Source of the DNA: Desulfosarcina cetonica JCM 12296
GTDB lineage: Bacteria; Desulfobacterota; Desulfobacteria; Desulfobacterales; Desulfosarcinaceae
Length of the DNA stretch: 60,902 nt
Reading direction: 5' to 3'
NCBI RefSeq assembly: GCF_001311845.1
Contig: NZ_BBCC01000018.1
Coordinates: 1 to 60,902, forward strand
The position numbers and the translations under genes are program-made. The notes under the pieces are model-generated. The model did no database searches and was not told where the DNA came from. It was given only the letters and a program-made list of their open reading frames with translations. Positions 58,079 to 60,902 of the stretch are shown in pieces; the stretch's first letter is position 1; every line of letters starts with the position of its first letter.

Positions 58079-59002
58079 ATGAAGACGAACCGACAGCCGA
58101 AGACAATCGATTTTATCGTGTATGGGCTCATTTCCCGCCTCATCCGCGCCATGGGATTTATTCCGCGATCCATGGCCCGAAGGATGGGAACCGTTTTGGG
58201 CGACCTCGCCTTTGCTTTGGACCGCAAACACCGCCAGGTGGTATTGGGCAATCTGAACCATGCCCTGGGCAATGAACGGTCTCTCCACGCGCGCCGGCGC
58301 ATGGCGCGAGAGGTCTTTCGCCATATCGGTCAGATTCTCTTCGAGGTGGGCTGGTCGCTGTCAGCCCCAAGGACCGAGCTGGACCGCGACATCCGCATCG
58401 ACGGGCTGGAAAACTACCGAGCCGCGCTTGAAAAAGGGCGGGGCGTGCTGTTTATCACCGCCCATCTGGGGAACTGGGAATTGCTGCCTATCGTGGGTGA
58501 CCGGGCCCGCATGGCGTTGAATATCGTCTACCGGCCGCTGGATTTCATGCCCCTGGAACTCTTTTTCTGTCACCTGCGAACCCGTTTCGGCGGTAAAATG
58601 ATCCCCCGCCGGCAAGCCATGCTGAAGATTGTCAGAGCCCTTCGCAAGAAAGAAGTCATTGCCATTCTGCTCGACCAGAGTGCCGATTGGTACGACGGGG
58701 TGTGGGTCGATTTCTTCGGCAAGCCGACCTGTACGAACATCGGGGCAGCCACGATCGCCTTGAAGACCGGCTCGCCGGTATTGCCGGCCTTCCTCTACCG
58801 CGAAGCAGACGGGTTTCGCGCCGTCTTCGGCAAGGAGATTCCCCTGGTCGTCACGGGGGACAAACGATCGGATATCGAGAGCAATACCTTGAACTTCAAC
58901 CGGGCGATCGAAAAGGGGATCCGCAAGCATCCCGAACAATGGTTTTGGGTTCATCGGCGTTGGAAAAGCAAACCCTATCGACCATGGCCTAGAATCCGGT
59001 GA
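58079..59002 (+). CDS. Lipid A biosynthesis lauroyl/myristoyl acyltransferase (LpxL family)
   Basis: The Hx4E catalytic block is HLGNWE in LFITAHLGNWELLPI, and the substrate loop LLDQSADWYDGVWVDFFGKP follows, with HPEQWFWVHRRWKSKP near the C-terminus, all typical of LpxL/LpxM (HtrB/MsbB). A membrane-associated N-terminus is likely. 307 residues. It adds a secondary acyl chain to Kdo2-lipid A. It precedes waaF by 66 bp and so belongs to the LPS group. Distinct from the LpxL-like gene in the lipid operon at 11874-12774. Confidence 0.9.
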   Translation: MKTNRQPKTIDFIVYGLISRLIRAMGFIPRSMARRMGTVLGDLAFALDRKHRQVVLGNLNHALGNERSLHARRRMAREVFRHIGQILFEVGWSLSAPRTELDRDIRIDGLENYRAALEKGRGVLFITAHLGNWELLPIVGDRARMALNIVYRPLDFMPLELFFCHLRTRFGGKMIPRRQAMLKIVRALRKKEVIAILLDQSADWYDGVWVDFFGKPTCTNIGAATIALKTGSPVLPAFLYREADGFRAVFGKEIPLVVTGDKRSDIESNTLNFNRAIEKGIRKHPEQWFWVHRRWKSKPYRPWPRIR

Positions 59003-59068
59003 CGGATTTATTTGGGGAAAGACTGTTGACGGCGTCATGAACATTCAAGAGAGAAAGAAGATCAACAC

Positions 59069-60076
59069 TTGCTCATCCGCGGGACCAACTGGATTGGTGA
59101 CGCGGTGATGACCACCCCGGCCGTGCGGGCCATTCGGGCCAATTTTCCCACCGCCCGCATCAGCATGCTGGCCAAGCCGTGGGTGGCGCCGGTCTTTACC
59201 CACAGTCCCGATGTGGACCAGGTGATTGTTTACGAGGCCGCGGGACGCCACGCGGGCGTCGCCGGCACGATCCGTTTGGCCAGGGATCTTCGGCGCTACC
59301 GCTTCGATGCGGCCATCTTGCTGCAGAACGCCATTGAGGCCGCGCTGATCGCCTTCATGGCCGGTATCCCCATCCGCATCGGCTTTGATACCGATGGTCG
59401 CCGTCCGCTGTTGACCCATCCGGTGCATCGCACCCAGGCGATCAAATCCATTCACCAGACCGGCTACTACCTGAAGATTCTCGAAGGCGTTGGCTTGGCC
59501 GGCGGCCCCCCAACGCTCTCCCTGACCCTTGATCCGGCGGATCGGATGCGCGCCGGCCAACTGCTGGCCGATCGCGGGGTGACGCCGGGCAGTCCATGCA
59601 TCGGCCTCAATCCCAGCGCGACCTTCGGGCCGGCCAAGCAGTGGTTTCCCGAGCGCTATGCGCAGCTGGGCGACCGGCTGCACCGCGAATTGGGCGCCAC
59701 GATCCTGATCTTCGGCGGGCCGGCGGATAAGGAATTGGGGCGCGGAATTTGCCGCCAGATGACGGTCCCGGCCATCGACTTCAGTGGCCAGACCAGCCTG
59801 GGGACGGCCATGGCCCTGATCGGCCGCTGCCGGGCCTTTGTCACCAATGACTCGGGGTTGATGCACGTGGCCGCCGCTCTTTCGATCCCCCAGGTGGCGA
59901 TTTTCGGTTCCACCAACCACACGACCACCAGCCCGTTCAGCGCCAACAGCCGCATCGTGCGTGTCCCCATCGCCTGCAGCCCCTGCATGCAGCCGGTCTG
60001 TCCGCTAGGCCACATGAACTGCATGCGACAGGTGAGCGTGGACAGGGTGGCGGACGCCGTCAAGGACCTGCTTTGA
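59069..60076 (+). CDS. waaF: LPS heptosyltransferase II
   Basis: The N-terminus LIRGTNWIGDAVMTTPAVRA and the nucleotide-sugar region CRAFVTNDSGLMHVAAALSI, with CSPCMQPVCPLGHMNCM near the end, are the WaaF pattern. It adds the second L,D-heptose to the LPS inner core from ADP-heptose. The start is uncertain: TTG 59069 has AAGAAG before it; a frame from ATG 59037 would join only with one extra or missing base. 335 residues. The stop overlaps the waaC start. Confidence 0.9.
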   Translation: MLIRGTNWIGDAVMTTPAVRAIRANFPTARISMLAKPWVAPVFTHSPDVDQVIVYEAAGRHAGVAGTIRLARDLRRYRFDAAILLQNAIEAALIAFMAGIPIRIGFDTDGRRPLLTHPVHRTQAIKSIHQTGYYLKILEGVGLAGGPPTLSLTLDPADRMRAGQLLADRGVTPGSPCIGLNPSATFGPAKQWFPERYAQLGDRLHRELGATILIFGGPADKELGRGICRQMTVPAIDFSGQTSLGTAMALIGRCRAFVTNDSGLMHVAAALSIPQVAIFGSTNHTTTSPFSANSRIVRVPIACSPCMQPVCPLGHMNCMRQVSVDRVADAVKDLL

Positions 60077-60902
60077 ATATCCTGATCGTCAAACTCAGTG
60101 CCATCGGCGATGTAATTCATACCCTGCCGGCCTTGAACGCCATCCGGGCGCGTTATCCCCAGGCCCGCATCACCTGGCTCGTGGAAGCGGCGGCAGCCGA
60201 TCTGGTGCTCGGCCACCTGGCCCTGGACCGGGTCATCGTCTCCCACCGTAAACGCTGGCTGCGGGAGTTGAGAACCCCCCGGCGGCGGCAGGCGCTGACC
60301 GAGATGCGGCGGTTTTGGCACGACCTGCGCGATACTTCCTATGACATCATCATCGATTTCCAGGCCCTTTTGAAAAGCGGGCTGCTCGTCTGGCTGGCCC
60401 GGGGGCGGCGCAAAATCGGTTTCGACAAGGGCATGCAGCATCAGGAACACAGTTACCTGTTGCTCAACGAACGCGTACCCCCCGTGGACATGGAGGTGCA
60501 CGCCCTGACCCGCGGCCTGATGCTGCTCAAGGCCATTGGCATCGACCATCCGTCGGTCGCGTATCATATCCCCACGACGGCCGCGGATCACCGGCAGATC
60601 GCGGCGATGCTGGGCGACCAGGGCATCGACGGCAGTCGTCCCTTGGTGGCGATCAATCCCGTGGCCTTGTGGGAAACCAAATTGTGGCTCAATGACCGTT
60701 TTGCCGCCCTGGCCGACCGGCTGGTGACCCAGCACAACGTGAATATCGTCTTCACCGGGGGACCGGGGGACCGGGCGGTGGTCGATGCCATCCGTTCCCG
60801 GATGCGCGCGCCTCGTCGGATCTTTCCGGCCGCACCTCACTGACTCTGCTGGCGGCCCTTTACCGGCGCGCCACGCTGCTGGTGACCACCGATACGGGCC
60901 CC
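60073..60902 (+). CDS. waaC: LPS heptosyltransferase I, 5' part (frameshifted, runs off the window)
   Basis: The N-terminus ILIVKLSAIGDVIHTLPALN and the motif GRRKIGFDKGMQHQEHSYLL are characteristic of WaaC-type heptosyltransferases, which attach the first heptose to Kdo. The frame would end at TGA 60841-60843; one more G near 60818 restores DLSGRTSLTLLAALYRRATL followed by VTTDTGP and the gene continues past base 60902. The TTG start at 60073 overlaps the waaF stop, so the two are coupled. Confidence 0.87.

Overview
The window is about 61 kb of a GC-rich chromosome from a Gram-negative bacterium that makes lipopolysaccharide: it carries waaF, waaC, a late lipid A acyltransferase, rseP and mtgA. 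The gene set, the zinc-type adenylate kinase, the many sensory proteins and the DUF4388-HDOD protein would fit Desulfobacterota (Desulfosarcina-like). That placement is inference from gene content, not a phylogeny.

Layout. (1) 1-6934 (+): the 3' end of a probable alanine dehydrogenase, then a compact four-gene operon: TIR protein, MoxR AAA+ ATPase, SAV_2336-like protein, and a large TIR-WD40 protein. It looks like an NTPase-controlled conflict (probably anti-phage) system with two TIR effectors and is the most novel locus here. (2) 7054-14910 (-): an eight-gene lipid operon (aldehyde dehydrogenase, GT2, LpxL-like acyltransferase, ACP, ketosynthase, PlsC-like acyltransferase, B12-type radical SAM, Cys-rich protein). 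(3) 15043-18898 (-): a two-component system with a membrane protein, and tag. (4) 19044-28364: TatD hydrolase, DUF4388-HDOD protein, mtgA, TM2 protein, a large hybrid histidine kinase and a chemoreceptor with two CZB zinc domains. (5) 28482-33657: accessory island with a HigBA-like toxin-antitoxin pair, a sigma-region-4-like protein and a strikingly AT-rich segment that I read as integron gene cassettes without an integrase. One cassette carries a dGTPase and an unknown partner. The island ends at a tRNA-Arg(CCG) gene. (6) 33783-38322 (-): folC, rpsU, adk, CCA-type nucleotidyltransferase, with a small MITE-like inverted-repeat element between adk and the last gene. (7) 38920-53516 (+): housekeeping run rho, rpmE, prfA, prmC, rpsB, tsf, pyrH, frr, uppS, cdsA, dxr, rseP, purL, purQ. 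(8) 53552-60902: LPS core and surface glycan genes.

Data quality matters for reading this window. At least 15 genes, including rho, pyrH, uppS, purQ and waaC, which should be intact in a living cell, are broken by one-base indels, many of them in homopolymer runs. I read these as sequencing or assembly errors, report such genes as single features over both frames, and do not call them pseudogenes.

How the genes work together: the housekeeping run joins transcription termination, translation, nucleotide supply and undecaprenyl/phospholipid synthesis. The right end builds the lipid A-core. The left end and the cassette island are variable defence-type DNA. The lipid operon probably makes and attaches an unusual acyl chain whose product cannot be named from sequence alone.
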